Shown: positions 41,588 to 51,046 of the stretch, piece by piece | How positions within the stretch are numbered: position 1 is the first letter of the stretch | How the letters are laid out: each line of letters begins with the position of its first letter | Assembly: GCA_964593905.1 (NCBI GenBank) | Contig: CAZQLE010000005.1 | Span: 1 to 53,296 of the forward strand | Direction of reading: 5' to 3' | From: CAZQLE01 sp964593905 | Lineage (GTDB): Bacteria; Chloroflexota; Anaerolineae; Anaerolineales; Anaerolineaceae | Length of the DNA stretch: 53,296 nucleotides | Made by a program: the position numbers and the translations under genes | The notes under the pieces: generated by a model | What the model saw: only the letters and a program-made list of their open reading frames with translations | Told to the model about the DNA's origin: nothing | Database searches by the model: none

Positions 41588-41745
41588 CGGCGATTACCCT
41601 GGTTGATGAATAGACTATGATCGGATATCTGAAAACTTACCGATACGAATTTTTGCGCACTATGCTGCAATAAATAAAGAAATTTAGATTATCATAATTT
41701 GGATTTCTTTAACTGGATGTGCCGATCCTGTTCACGGAGGTAACC

Positions 41746-43134
41746 ATGTTTGTCAACCGCGTCTCAGAACTTGGATTGTTAGAAAAGCGCTATGCTTCGG
41801 GCAAAGCAGAGTTTTTTGTTCTTTACGGCCGCCGGCGGGTTGGCAAGACCGAATTATTAGCACATTTTTGTGAAGACAAACGATCGATTTTCTTTGTCTC
41901 AGATCTGGGTTCAGAAATATCGCTCAGGACTGCTCTATCCGCTGCGGTCAATACGACTTTGTTTGGTCCCAACCAGATGAACGCCGTTTACTCCACCTGG
42001 GAAGACTTATTTCATGCCCTTGCCCAGGCTGCAAAAACAGAGCGATTGGTAGTGGTGTTGGACGAGTTCCCATACCTGGTGACAGCGCATCCGCCGCTGG
42101 CGACCATCCTCCAACGTGTATGGGATCAGACCATGCGAAACAGCCAGATCATGCTGATTCTCTGCGGATCTTATATTGGGATGATGGAAGAGACTGTATT
42201 GGGGTATCAGGCGCCGTTGTACGGTAGAAGAACAGCGCAGTATCTTCTCGAACCGTTGCAGTTTAAAGATGCTCGTCTTTTTTATCCGTCGTTTCCTCCA
42301 GAAGACCAGGTCCGCGCCTATGCGGTTTACGGCGGCACGCCTGCTTACCTGCACACCATCCAACCCCGGCAATCTTTGAAGGAAAATATTCTGGATGGGA
42401 TTCTCAGCCGGGGCTCGTTTTTATATGATGAAGTACGCTTTGTGCTTCAACAGGAGCTGCGCGAACCACGCAATTACTTCGCAATTTTGCAGGCCATTGC
42501 AGCCGGAAAAACTCGCCTGAATGAGATCAAGCAGGCCACCGGGATTGAAGGTGCAACAGCTTATCTGGATACTTTACAGCAGCTTCACCGGGTTGAACGG
42601 TTGGTCCCTGTGACCGAAACACAGCCTCAAAAGAGCCGCCGCGGGATCTATCGTTTGAAGGATCAATATCTGCGCTTCTGGTTTCGCTATATCCACCCGA
42701 ACCGCTCACAGCTTGAACGCGGTGGGGCGCAAATGATCCTGGAAAACCAGGTATTGTCCGAAATTGATCATTTTACAAGTTTGACTTTTGAGGAAGCTTG
42801 CCAGCAATTTTTCTGGCAGTTAGGGTTATCCGGGAAAATTCCTTTTATTCCCACGAACATTGGCAACTGGTGGAATGCTAACGAAGAGATTGATCTCATC
42901 GTATTGGGAGAGAAGGATGCGCTCCTGGTGGAATGCAAATGGACCGGTAAGCAAGTGGGAATTGATATTTTGGCAGAGCTGGAAAGGAAGGCGCAATTAA
43001 TCACGCCCGAACTGGAAAATCGTCGTATCTATTTCGCTTTATGCTCCCGATCTGGTTTCACATCTCAATTGATTGAGAACGAAAAACAGCGGCTTGATTT
43101 AACTTTATTTGGTTTGCCAGAGATCATGGGGTAA
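41746..43134 (+). CDS. AAA ATPase of the archaeal-ATPase/DUF234 type
   Basis: ATP-binding protein of unknown function, 462 residues. The N-terminal part holds Walker A GRRRVGKTE (28-36) and a Walker B-like VVVLDEFPYL. A winged-helix-like middle (IAAGKTRLNEIKQATGI) follows. The C-terminal region carries a nuclease-like pattern, EEIDLIVL followed by LLVECKW, as in DUF234 proteins. Related genes are widespread and often move between genomes. CGGAGG lies before the ATG at 41746. The gene is flanked by the 27-bp repeats at 41561 and 43212. Confidence 0.85.
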   Translation: MFVNRVSELGLLEKRYASGKAEFFVLYGRRRVGKTELLAHFCEDKRSIFFVSDLGSEISLRTALSAAVNTTLFGPNQMNAVYSTWEDLFHALAQAAKTERLVVVLDEFPYLVTAHPPLATILQRVWDQTMRNSQIMLILCGSYIGMMEETVLGYQAPLYGRRTAQYLLEPLQFKDARLFYPSFPPEDQVRAYAVYGGTPAYLHTIQPRQSLKENILDGILSRGSFLYDEVRFVLQQELREPRNYFAILQAIAAGKTRLNEIKQATGIEGATAYLDTLQQLHRVERLVPVTETQPQKSRRGIYRLKDQYLRFWFRYIHPNRSQLERGGAQMILENQVLSEIDHFTSLTFEEACQQFFWQLGLSGKIPFIPTNIGNWWNANEEIDLIVLGEKDALLVECKWTGKQVGIDILAELERKAQLITPELENRRIYFALCSRSGFTSQLIENEKQRLDLTLFGLPEIMG

Positions 43135-43159
43135 GAATCACAAGTGATATGACGAGATT

Positions 43160-43238
43160 GGCAAACACTTGCACCTGTCGCAAGTGCAGGTGTCTGCCAA
43201 ACCGGTGAACACTGGTGCTTGCCTGCCTGGTGTGCAGC
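43160..43238 (+). repeat. Hairpin and 27-bp direct repeat, right copy
   Basis: 43160-43177 and 43181-43198 form an 18-bp stem with three imperfect positions around the loop TCG. The exact 27-bp repeat of 41561-41587 lies at 43212-43238. This is probably a member of an intergenic repeat family. Confidence 0.7.
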
Positions 43239-43280
43239 GGGCCTCTCATTCGAAAAAGCTTGATCGCCGGTCAAAATGGG

Positions 43281-43892
43281 CTAACTTTTAGAATTTTTGG
43301 TTCGTTCGTAATGACGGTGAGCTTTGGCGCGATTTCCGCAGGTTTTCATATCACACCAACGGCGCAAACCATTCCGGCTGGTGTCCATAAACATCCAGTA
43401 ACAGCCATTACATGCTCTAATCCGTTGGGCTTGCCCCGAAGTCAGAATTTCGGCGGTTGAGAGCGCTAAAGGCCACAGCATCCAGTCAAGGCTGTCATCG
43501 TGTTTAGCCCAGGCCCAACCGAGTCCCTCGGGTGTGGATATAACTTTTCGGTGCTGCATCGCTTCGCTCAGGTTTTGATTCAGGATGTCAAGGTCCTCAT
43601 TCGCAGGTTCTTGTTGACCGGCGACGGCTGTTAAAGTGCGGTAATTCGCGTCGCGTAGCGCGGTGATTTTCTCGAATGCCTTCTGGGCTTCCAAAGGATT
43701 CTGCCTTGCCAGTTGGAGCAACCGTTCAACATCTTCATCGGTGAGGATGTTTAGATGCCGGCACCAAAATACGATGTGCTCATAGTCTGTAAAAAGATCG
43801 TAAAAGGGCACGGTACGGACATCCATTACTTTGCTGTTGACAAAATCCAGACAAAGTTCGCCAGGTTTTATAAAAGCATATATATCTGTCAT
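43281..43892 (-). CDS. CGNR zinc-finger (ABATE-domain) regulator
   Basis: Probable stress- or ligand-responsive transcription factor, 203 residues. The N-terminal ABATE domain contains ELCLDFVNSKVMD. The C-terminal zinc-finger has RACNGCYWMF, RRWCDMKTCGNR, the CGNR signature. AAGGA and a perfect TATAAT box (43910-43915, minus strand) lie upstream. It is divergent from the membrane protein at 44018, with a doubled inverted repeat between them. Confidence 0.88.
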   Translation of the reverse strand: MTDIYAFIKPGELCLDFVNSKVMDVRTVPFYDLFTDYEHIVFWCRHLNILTDEDVERLLQLARQNPLEAQKAFEKITALRDANYRTLTAVAGQQEPANEDLDILNQNLSEAMQHRKVISTPEGLGWAWAKHDDSLDWMLWPLALSTAEILTSGQAQRIRACNGCYWMFMDTSRNGLRRWCDMKTCGNRAKAHRHYERTKNSKS

Positions 43893-43909
43893 AGTTGTTT
43901 TCCTTACAT

Positions 43910-43990
43910 ATTATAACCTATAAATGATCTTGACAGGTTATAAGAGTTTTGTTAGAATTATAACCACTAAAACGTTTATACGGGTTATAA
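43910..43990. promoter_or_regulatory. Divergent promoters with doubled TTATAACC-N17-GGTTATAA operators
   Basis: Four 8-bp boxes lie at 43911, 43936, 43958 and 43983 with alternating orientation. They form two identical inverted repeats, each with a 17-bp gap and 47 bp apart. A plus-strand promoter, TTGACA (43930-43935), 17 bp, TAGAAT (43953-43958), overlaps the boxes. A minus-strand TATAAT lies at 43910-43915. The CGNR protein is the obvious candidate binder. Confidence 0.75.
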
Positions 43991-44017
43991 TTTCTTGCGT
44001 TCAAAAAAGGAGAAAAC

Positions 44018-44680
44018 ATGAAAGCTTTGCAGAAATATGGCGGTTTTGCCGCGTTGTATATGGCAGTTGCCCACCTGATCGGAATGATTATCTTTCTCGT
44101 CATTCTAGACTACCCCAGCATAACCAACCCGGCCCAAAAGGTGGCCCTGCTTGTCGAAATGCAAATGGTCACCTTTGCGACCAACCTGCTCATGTATGTG
44201 TTCTTTGGCGTTTTTCTGATTGTGCTGTCGCTGGCGTTGTACGACCGCTTGAAATCTGGCGCGCCGGCGATTATGCAAGTGGCAACCGTGACAGGCATTA
44301 TCTGGGCTGGTTCGCTGATTGCCAGCGGTATGGTCGCGAATGCCGGGATCGCGCCTGTCGTCGCACTCTATGCCAAAGACCCGGCCCAGGCTGCCCTGAC
44401 CTGGCAGGGAATTGAATCTGTGGCAAGCGGGCTGGGCAACGGCAATGGCGAGATTCTGGGCGGTCTTTTGACGCTGCTGGTCAGCCTGGCTGCGCTGCGG
44501 ACAGGCGGGTTGACCAGGGGTCTGAATCTCCTTGGCCTGTTGGTTGGCGCGGCGGGCATCATTTCGCTCGTTCCGGGGTTGACCGACCTGCTGATCGGCG
44601 TTTTTGGTCTGGGCCAAATCATCTGGTTCGTCTGGCTGGGGATTTTGCTGCTGCGCAGCAACCCGGGTAAGACGGTGTAA
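44018..44680 (+). CDS. Integral membrane protein, DUF4386-like
   Basis: Membrane protein of unknown function, 220 residues with about six hydrophobic helices. It starts MKALQKYGGFAALYMAVAHL and ends FGLGQIIWFVWLGILLLRS, as in DUF4386 proteins. AAAAGGAG precedes the ATG. It is transcribed away from the CGNR regulator behind the doubled operator and is probably its main target. Confidence 0.78.
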   Translation: MKALQKYGGFAALYMAVAHLIGMIIFLVILDYPSITNPAQKVALLVEMQMVTFATNLLMYVFFGVFLIVLSLALYDRLKSGAPAIMQVATVTGIIWAGSLIASGMVANAGIAPVVALYAKDPAQAALTWQGIESVASGLGNGNGEILGGLLTLLVSLAALRTGGLTRGLNLLGLLVGAAGIISLVPGLTDLLIGVFGLGQIIWFVWLGILLLRSNPGKTV

Positions 44681-44745
44681 AAAACGGATGAGTCTGCGCC
44701 AGGCTGGAATTTTTTGGTAAGCGATAAAAACCAGGTCGAGGGTAA

Positions 44746-45090
44746 ATGATCAAAAATAATGCGCAACGACAAACAGGAGATCACTCAACCAACCGTTACG
44801 TTGCTTGTTGCGGGAACGATTGCACAGTATGTCCCCGGTATCGGAACGGCTGTGCGGAAGGCTGCCTGGGCAGTGCCCCCGCGAATTATTGCGAAACCTG
44901 TGCAGTCAGAAGATGTAATCGCGAGAAACAAATTGCCAACTGCGCTGATTGTGAGAAATATCCATGCAGCCTGTTGGAAAAACAATATGACGATATGAAA
45001 ACGGATGGATATGGTGCGTGGGCAATTACCGCCAGGACTGTTTTGGACGAAATTTGGCGCCTTGGTTTTATGAGAGAAACAAAAAGTTGA
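44746..45090 (+). CDS. DUF3795 cysteine-rich protein
   Basis: Small soluble protein, 114 residues, probably metal-binding. The pattern CCGNDCTVCPRY, CLGS, YCETCAVRRC, NCADCEKYPC is that of DUF3795. Function unknown. It follows the membrane protein after 65 bp, with GAGGG before the ATG. Confidence 0.8.
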   Translation: MIKNNAQRQTGDHSTNRYVACCGNDCTVCPRYRNGCAEGCLGSAPANYCETCAVRRCNREKQIANCADCEKYPCSLLEKQYDDMKTDGYGAWAITARTVLDEIWRLGFMRETKS

Positions 45091-45175
45091 GCAGAACGCA
45101 GAATTTATTGCGCAATAACTCCAACTCAAAACGGGGAACAGGCAGGGGTGTCCAGGATGTATAATTAATTTTAGG

Positions 45176-47977
45176 ATGCCAGCGCCTCTTCTCCTCACGA
45201 AACTCTATCTCCCGCCATGTCGGTCGAACGTTGTCTTCCGCCCCCGGCTGATCGAACGGTTGAACGAGGGTCTCGCTTTGGGCCGCAAGTTAACCCTCGT
45301 TTCGGCCCCGGCTGGCTTTGGCAAAACCACCCTGGTCAGCGAATGGCTCGCTGGCCCGCGGATGTCAGCGCCCGAAGGGCAGGGGTGTGATCCGAAGGTC
45401 GCCTGGCTGTCGCTGGACGAAGGAGATGGCGACCCCACCCGTTTTCTGATGTACCTCGTGGCTGCGTTGCAGACGATTGAGGCGAATATTGGGAAAAGAA
45501 TGTTGGCTGTTCTCGAGTCTGCTCAGCCTTCGGCGACCGAATCGATTCTGACCACTCTGCTCAATGACATCACCACCATCCCCGATCATTTCGTCCTTGT
45601 TCTGGACGATTACCACGTGCTCGATTCCAAACCGGTTGACGAGGCCCTCACTTTTCTGATTGAGCATTCGCCGCCCCAGATGCATGTGGTCATCACCACC
45701 CGTGAAGATCCTTCGCTCCCGCTGGCTCGTTTGCGGGCCCGGGGCCAGTTGACCGAACTGCGCGCCGCCGACCTGCGCTTCACGCCTGCCGAGGCCGCCG
45801 AGTTTCTCAACCAGGTGATGGGCCTGAACCTCGCCGCAGAAGACATCACCGCATTGGAGACCCGCACCGAAGGCTGGATCGCCGGCCTGCAGTTAGCCGC
45901 GCTTTCAATGCAGCGACATCAAAACGCTGCCAGTTTTATTCAGGTTTTCACTGGCAGCGACCATTTTGTGCTGGATTATCTCCTTGAAGAAGTCTTGCAA
46001 CAGCAGCCCGAAAGCATCCAGACCTTTTTGCTGCGCACCTCCATCCTCGACCGCCTGTGCGGTCCTCTTTGCGATGCTGTGCTGATGGATACGGCGGGCT
46101 CAGGGCAGAAAACCCTGGAGTATCTTGAACGCGCCAACCTGTTTATTGTCCCCCTGGATAATGAGCGGCGCTGGTACCGCTACCATCATCTCTTTGGAGA
46201 TATCCTGCGCCAGCGATTGGGGCACAGGCTGTCAGCCGCGGAAATTGCAGCGTATCATCTTTGCGCCAGCCTGTGGTATGAAAAGAACGGGGATGAGGCC
46301 GAAGCTTTTCAGCATGCTTTTGCTGCCGGTGATTTTGGGCGGGCAGCGGGGCTGGCAGAGATGGCCTGGCGGGGCATGGATGACCGTTTTCAGACTGCCG
46401 TCTGGCTGGGCTGGGTGAAGAAGCTGCCAGAAGATGCCACGCGTATCCGACCGGTGCTCAGCACCCAGATGGCTCAGGCGTTCATGGATGCCGGCGAACC
46501 GGAGGCCAGTGAGACCTATATGCAGGATGCCGAACGGTGCTTGAATGGACCATCCGGGGTGGTCGTGGTGGCAGATGAAGCGCAGCTTGAGCCCCTGCCA
46601 GCGGTGATCGCCATAACCCGCGCCTACAATGCTCAGGTTCAGGGGAATCTTTCTGACACGGTGAAATATGCCGAGCTCGCGCTCCAACGCATCCCTGAAG
46701 ATGATCTTTTCAGGCGCGCCCAGGCTACGATCATGCTGGAGGTCACCCACTGGACAAGGGGAGACCTGGAATCTGCCCGCTCTGCGCTGGGTGATTGGAT
46801 GAACAGTATGCAAAAGGCGGGTAACTTCGTTTTTGTCGTTGCCAGCGCCTTTGTCGTGGCCGATATCTTGGTGGTGCAGGGGCGTCTCCGCGAGGCAGCC
46901 AAAACCTACCGGCAGGCTCTGCAGCTTGCCTCACAACACGGCCAGGATGCGCAGCATATCACTGCGCACCATTATTTAGGGTTGGCGATGCTGTACCATG
47001 AGATGGGGGAGGATGCAGCCGCTACGGAGCACCTGCAAAAGGCCGGGGAGATGGGTGAGCAGACCACGCTGGTCGACTGGTCTTATCGCTGGCAACTTGC
47101 CCTGGCCCGGCTCCACGAATCTGGGGGAGATTTGGAAGCCGCGCTGGGCGAATTGGATGAAGCCGGGCGCGCGTATGTCAAGACCCCCATACCCGATACC
47201 CGTCCTATCGCGGCCTTGAAAGCGAAAGTGTATCTGAAGCAAGGCCGGTTGGACAGGGCCCAGGATTGGGTGCGTGCGCGAGGCCTCTCGGCTGACGATG
47301 AAATCAGCTACCTGAGCGAGTTTGAGCATCTCACTCTGGGCCGGGTTCTGATGGCCGAAGCTCAGAGCCGCCAGAGCCGGCGCTCTTTGGCTCAAGCCAT
47401 GCAGGCCATCGGCTTGCTGGAACGCCTGTTGAACGCGGCTGAAGCGCAAAGAAGGACCGGCAGTGTCATTGAGATTCTGGCGGTGCAGGCGCTTGCCCAT
47501 CAGGCGCAAGGGAATTTGCCCCTGGCTCTGGCATCACTTGAGCGCGCCCTGACACTGGCCGAACCGGAAGGCTATCTCCGGCTGTTTGTGGATGAAGGCG
47601 AGCCGATGCGATTGTTGATTTTGGGTTTTCGATCCGCGCTTGCGATGGGGCAGGTGTCGCAGATTGAAAAGCAACCGGGCGGCCAGGGGCATCGGCTGTT
47701 CGTTTATGTAGAAAACCTCTTATCTGGCTTCGAACAGTCGGTAGCGAAGCAGCCAACGACCCGCCCTAAAAATGCGGAACTGATCGAGCCGTTGAGCGAA
47801 CGCGAGCTGGAAGTGCTGCGTCTGGTTGCCCAGGGGCTCACCAATAACGAAATCGGCCAGCGACTTGTTCTGGCTTTGAGCACGGTCAAAGGGCACAACT
47901 TGCGCATCTTTGGCAAATTGCAGGCACAGAATCGTTCTGAAGCCGTGGCGCGCGCCCGCGAGCTGGGCCTCTTGTAA
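45176..47977 (+). CDS. Large LuxR-type regulator (MalT/LAL family)
   Basis: ATP-binding transcription activator, 933 residues. The N-terminal part has LVSAPAGFGKTTLVSEWL (Walker A, K50) and the Walker B-like FVLVLDDYHVLD. A long middle region of helical TPR-like repeats follows. The C-terminal LuxR HTH is LSERELEVLRLVAQGLTNNE with a later LSTVKGHNLRIFGKLQ. A TATAAT box (45160-45165) lies only 10 bp before the start codon, suggesting a very short or absent leader. Target genes are unknown. Confidence 0.9.
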   Translation: MPAPLLLTKLYLPPCRSNVVFRPRLIERLNEGLALGRKLTLVSAPAGFGKTTLVSEWLAGPRMSAPEGQGCDPKVAWLSLDEGDGDPTRFLMYLVAALQTIEANIGKRMLAVLESAQPSATESILTTLLNDITTIPDHFVLVLDDYHVLDSKPVDEALTFLIEHSPPQMHVVITTREDPSLPLARLRARGQLTELRAADLRFTPAEAAEFLNQVMGLNLAAEDITALETRTEGWIAGLQLAALSMQRHQNAASFIQVFTGSDHFVLDYLLEEVLQQQPESIQTFLLRTSILDRLCGPLCDAVLMDTAGSGQKTLEYLERANLFIVPLDNERRWYRYHHLFGDILRQRLGHRLSAAEIAAYHLCASLWYEKNGDEAEAFQHAFAAGDFGRAAGLAEMAWRGMDDRFQTAVWLGWVKKLPEDATRIRPVLSTQMAQAFMDAGEPEASETYMQDAERCLNGPSGVVVVADEAQLEPLPAVIAITRAYNAQVQGNLSDTVKYAELALQRIPEDDLFRRAQATIMLEVTHWTRGDLESARSALGDWMNSMQKAGNFVFVVASAFVVADILVVQGRLREAAKTYRQALQLASQHGQDAQHITAHHYLGLAMLYHEMGEDAAATEHLQKAGEMGEQTTLVDWSYRWQLALARLHESGGDLEAALGELDEAGRAYVKTPIPDTRPIAALKAKVYLKQGRLDRAQDWVRARGLSADDEISYLSEFEHLTLGRVLMAEAQSRQSRRSLAQAMQAIGLLERLLNAAEAQRRTGSVIEILAVQALAHQAQGNLPLALASLERALTLAEPEGYLRLFVDEGEPMRLLILGFRSALAMGQVSQIEKQPGGQGHRLFVYVENLLSGFEQSVAKQPTTRPKNAELIEPLSERELEVLRLVAQGLTNNEIGQRLVLALSTVKGHNLRIFGKLQAQNRSEAVARARELGLL

Positions 47978-48105
47978 CTTACCCCAAAAACAATACTCCC
48001 GAACAATACTTTTGGTTCTATCCGGCAATACTGGATTGCCGGTATATTCTCTGTACATTGAACCAGTGGCACAGACGTTTAGGGTTGTCACAACAGGTAC
48101 AGGGC

Positions 48106-48351
48106 ATGTCAAACAAATGGTATTCCAAAACCAACCCCGGCCAACTCCCGGTTTATCAAATCAGAGTAAAGGGCCATCTGGGTCAACAATGGATGGACTG
48201 GTTTGACGGCCTGTCCATCACGCGGGAAGAAGACGGCGATACGCTTCTTACCGGCCCGGTGGCTGATCAGGCTGCGCTGTATGGCCTGCTCAAAAAAGTG
48301 CGTGATTTAGGTTTGCCGTTGGTCTCGGTTAACCCTGTTGAACCCCGGTAA
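48106..48351 (+). CDS. Small conserved hypothetical protein
   Basis: 81 residues, with KGHLGQQWMDWFDGLSI, TLLTGPVADQAALYGLL and KKVRDLGLPLVSV. I recognise this pattern as recurrent next to LuxR-type regulators and membrane proteins, with no known function. The ATG at 48106 is chosen as it matches the conserved start; an in-frame ATG at 48058 has no ribosome site. Confidence 0.75.
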   Translation: MSNKWYSKTNPGQLPVYQIRVKGHLGQQWMDWFDGLSITREEDGDTLLTGPVADQAALYGLLKKVRDLGLPLVSVNPVEPR

Positions 48352-48429
48352 CCGGGTGGTGACTACAATTTTGGTCAAGCCCAGTTCAATGAAACTCATC
48401 CATATCGTTCAAAAAAAGGAGATAAAGAA

Positions 48430-48861
48430 ATGAATACAAACATCAAGGCGGCTGTAATGAAAGATAGGAAAGTAGTACTTTCAACCCTGTGGATATTCGC
48501 GATGCTCAACTATCTGTATGCGGATGTTTTTACATTGTTTTTTAATCCGATGGCACAGAAGGAAGCCCTGGCGATGCCACCGGGAGCTGTGCTGGCATTT
48601 GCAATAATGATGGAGACCGCAATCGCCATGGTTTTCCTGTCCAGATCCTTGAAATATGGTGCAAATCGCTGGGCAAACATTATTTCGGGCTTATTCCATA
48701 CCGCATTTGTTGCCTGGTCGTTGACCGGAGAAGCACAGCCCCTTTTTTATGGATTTTTTGCAAGCATAGAAATTGTTTGCACCCTGTTCATTGCCGGGTA
48801 TGCCTGGACGTGGCGCAACCCTGAACCCCGACCCTCATCACAACCCGCTCTGGCAAATTGA
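48430..48861 (+). CDS. Small membrane protein, DUF6326-like
   Basis: 143 residues with four hydrophobic helices (STLWIFAMLNYLYADVFTLF at the start, IEIVCTLFIAGYAWTW near the end). Function unknown. AAAGGAG lies before the ATG. It is followed after 14 bp by the alcohol dehydrogenase gene. Confidence 0.75.
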   Translation: MNTNIKAAVMKDRKVVLSTLWIFAMLNYLYADVFTLFFNPMAQKEALAMPPGAVLAFAIMMETAIAMVFLSRSLKYGANRWANIISGLFHTAFVAWSLTGEAQPLFYGFFASIEIVCTLFIAGYAWTWRNPEPRPSSQPALAN

Positions 48862-48875
48862 AGTTAGAGGACCCC

Positions 48876-49853
48876 ATGAAAGCGATTGTATACACCGAGT
48901 ACGGCCCGGCCGATGTCTTGCATCTTCAAGAAGTTGAAAAACCGGCCCCGAAGGATAATGAAGTGCTGATCAAAGTTCATGCCACATCGGTCACTGCTGC
49001 AGACTGCAACGCGCGCGATTTTGTCTTTGTCCCGTCTGGCTTTGGTCCCCTGGCGCGCATGATGTTCGGCTTTCGGAAACCCAAACAGCCTATGCTTGGC
49101 ACAGAGTTGGCGGGCGAAGTTGTTGAAGTTGGCAAGGATGTTGGGCGGTTCAAGAAGGGTGATCAGGTCTTTGGCACAAGTGAAAAATATGGCGCGTATG
49201 CCGAATATATCTGCCTGGCTGAAGACGCCAGACTGGTCATGAAACCGGCGAATTTGACCTGCGCAGAAGCTGCTTCCATCCCATTTGGCGCTTCCACCGC
49301 CCTCTATTTTTTGAGAGATATGGCAAAACTTCAACCCGGGCAGAAGGTTCTCATCATTGGCGCTTCGGGTTGCACCGGCGTTTATGCCACCCAGCTTGCC
49401 AAATATTATGGGGCCGAAGTTACCGGTGTGTGCAGCACGCGAAACCTGGATCTGGTGCGGTCACTTGGGGCTGACCAGGTCATTGATTACACAAAGGAAG
49501 ATCTCACCCGGAACGGCCAGACGTATGATGTTATTTTTGATATGGTGGCTGGCAAGTCTTCTTTTGCGCGTTATAAAGGTTCGCTCAAACCAAACGGGCT
49601 CTACCTGGCCGGCGCGGGCGGGTTGAAAGAGTTCGCGCAAATGGCCTGGACCGCGCTGATCGGCGGCAAGAAAGTGATCGCCGGGATGGCGCCCGACCGT
49701 TTAGACGATCTGGTTTTCCTCAAAGAGCTGCTTGAGGCGGGCAAACTTAAACCGGTTATTGACCGGCGCTATCCATTGGAGCAGACTGCCGAGGCGCACC
49801 GCTACGCAGACACGGGGCACAAAAGGGGCAGTGTCGTCATCACGGTGGTTTGA
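48876..49853 (+). CDS. Zinc-free medium-chain dehydrogenase/quinone oxidoreductase-like
   Basis: NAD(P)H-dependent oxidoreductase of the MDR family, 325 residues, with an N-terminal catalytic domain (KAIVYTEYGPADVLHLQEV, LGTELAGEVVEVG) and a Rossmann domain with GASGCTGVYATQLAKY. The zinc-binding residues of classical alcohol dehydrogenases are absent, as in quinone oxidoreductases. The start at 48876 is used since GAGG precedes it and the family begins there. Confidence 0.85.
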   Translation: MKAIVYTEYGPADVLHLQEVEKPAPKDNEVLIKVHATSVTAADCNARDFVFVPSGFGPLARMMFGFRKPKQPMLGTELAGEVVEVGKDVGRFKKGDQVFGTSEKYGAYAEYICLAEDARLVMKPANLTCAEAASIPFGASTALYFLRDMAKLQPGQKVLIIGASGCTGVYATQLAKYYGAEVTGVCSTRNLDLVRSLGADQVIDYTKEDLTRNGQTYDVIFDMVAGKSSFARYKGSLKPNGLYLAGAGGLKEFAQMAWTALIGGKKVIAGMAPDRLDDLVFLKELLEAGKLKPVIDRRYPLEQTAEAHRYADTGHKRGSVVITVV

Positions 49854-49879
49854 TCAATCATTTTTGAACCAATAATGCC

Positions 49880-49921
49880 ATTCTCTTCACGATCCCAAAC
49901 CGGGATTGTGAAGAGAATTTT
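49880..49921. terminator. Strong terminator between convergent genes
   Basis: A 17-bp stem (49880-49896 with 49902-49918, one G-T pair) has the 5-nt loop AAACC and is followed by TTT. It lies just after the dehydrogenase stop and before the end of the minus-strand aldo/keto reductase gene, so it can serve both. Confidence 0.7.
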
Positions 49922-50032
49922 GGGATCGGGGTTAATTCAACCGGTTTGCCCGGCGCAGGTACACGATCAGGTGAACATCTGGGCGCTAAAGAAAAAATGG
50001 CGTTATATGGCAGGCCGGTTATCCGTTTGTCA

Positions 50033-50998
50033 TTAGTACCGATCTCCAACCACCTCGATCTGTGACATGGCGTGATCGATCTGGCTGAGGTCGGCCGGGG
50101 TCAATTCGATATTTACTGACCCGATGTTCTCATCCAGCCGTTCAAGCTTGCGCGAGCCGGGGATGGGCACGATCCAGGGTTTTTGCATTAGCAGCCAGGC
50201 CAATGCAATCTGAGCCGGGGTCGCGTTCTTCTCTGCGGCAATCCGTTCCAGCAAATTCACCACCGCCCGGTTTGCCCGGATTGCCTCGGGGGTAAAGCGG
50301 GGGTTGCGGCTGCGAATATCGGAGCTGTCGTAGGTGGTATTCTCATCAATCTTGCCGGTTAAGTAGCCGCGACCCAGCGGGCTGTAGGGTACCAGACCGA
50401 TGCCGAGCTCTTCACAGGTGGGCAGGATCGACTCTTCGATATTGCGATACCACAGCGAGTATTCGCTTTGCAAGGCCGTCACAGGCTGAACTGCGTGGGC
50501 TTGCCGGATGGTTTCGGCGTTGGACTCAGACAGGCCAAAATGCTTGACCTTGCCAGCCTGTATCAGGTCCTTTACTGCGCCGGCGACATCTTCGATGGGT
50601 ACGTTTGGGTCGGGGCGGTGCTGATAAAACAGGTCGATGGCATCCGCCCGCAGACGCTTGAGCGAAGCCTCGGCTACCCGTTTAATTTGCTCTGGCCGGC
50701 TGTCCAGACCGTTCCTGGGGCTCGGCCCTGTTTCGGGGTCGTGTTTGAACCCAAATTTCGTTGCGATCACAACCTGCCCGCGAAACCGCTCAAGCGCTTC
50801 GCCCACGAGTTCCTCGTTCGTGTATGGCCCGTACACCTCTGCGGTGTCAAAGAAGGTGATTCCCCGATCGACGGCAGCGTGGAGGAAACGAATCATCTCT
50901 TGTTTGTCAGTGGGGTGGTCGCCAAAACTCATCCTCATACAGCCCAGCCCAAGCGCTGAGACCTCAAGGTTACTATTTCCGAGCGTACGTTTCTGCAT
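50033..50998 (-). CDS. Aldo/keto reductase
   Basis: NADPH-dependent carbonyl reductase, 321 residues, as usual for the family. The catalytic tetrad is visible in DTAEVYGPYTNEELVG (Asp, Tyr), IATKFGF (Lys) and YQHRPDP (His). AGGAGT lies before the ATG. It lies downstream of the MerR gene on the same strand, so it may respond to aldehydes or reactive carbonyls through that regulator. Confidence 0.9.
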   Translation of the reverse strand: MQKRTLGNSNLEVSALGLGCMRMSFGDHPTDKQEMIRFLHAAVDRGITFFDTAEVYGPYTNEELVGEALERFRGQVVIATKFGFKHDPETGPSPRNGLDSRPEQIKRVAEASLKRLRADAIDLFYQHRPDPNVPIEDVAGAVKDLIQAGKVKHFGLSESNAETIRQAHAVQPVTALQSEYSLWYRNIEESILPTCEELGIGLVPYSPLGRGYLTGKIDENTTYDSSDIRSRNPRFTPEAIRANRAVVNLLERIAAEKNATPAQIALAWLLMQKPWIVPIPGSRKLERLDENIGSVNIELTPADLSQIDHAMSQIEVVGDRY

Positions 50999-51046
50999 TC
51001 CCTACTCCTGACGCATCCAATAAAACAATTACATCGCTTATGCTCA

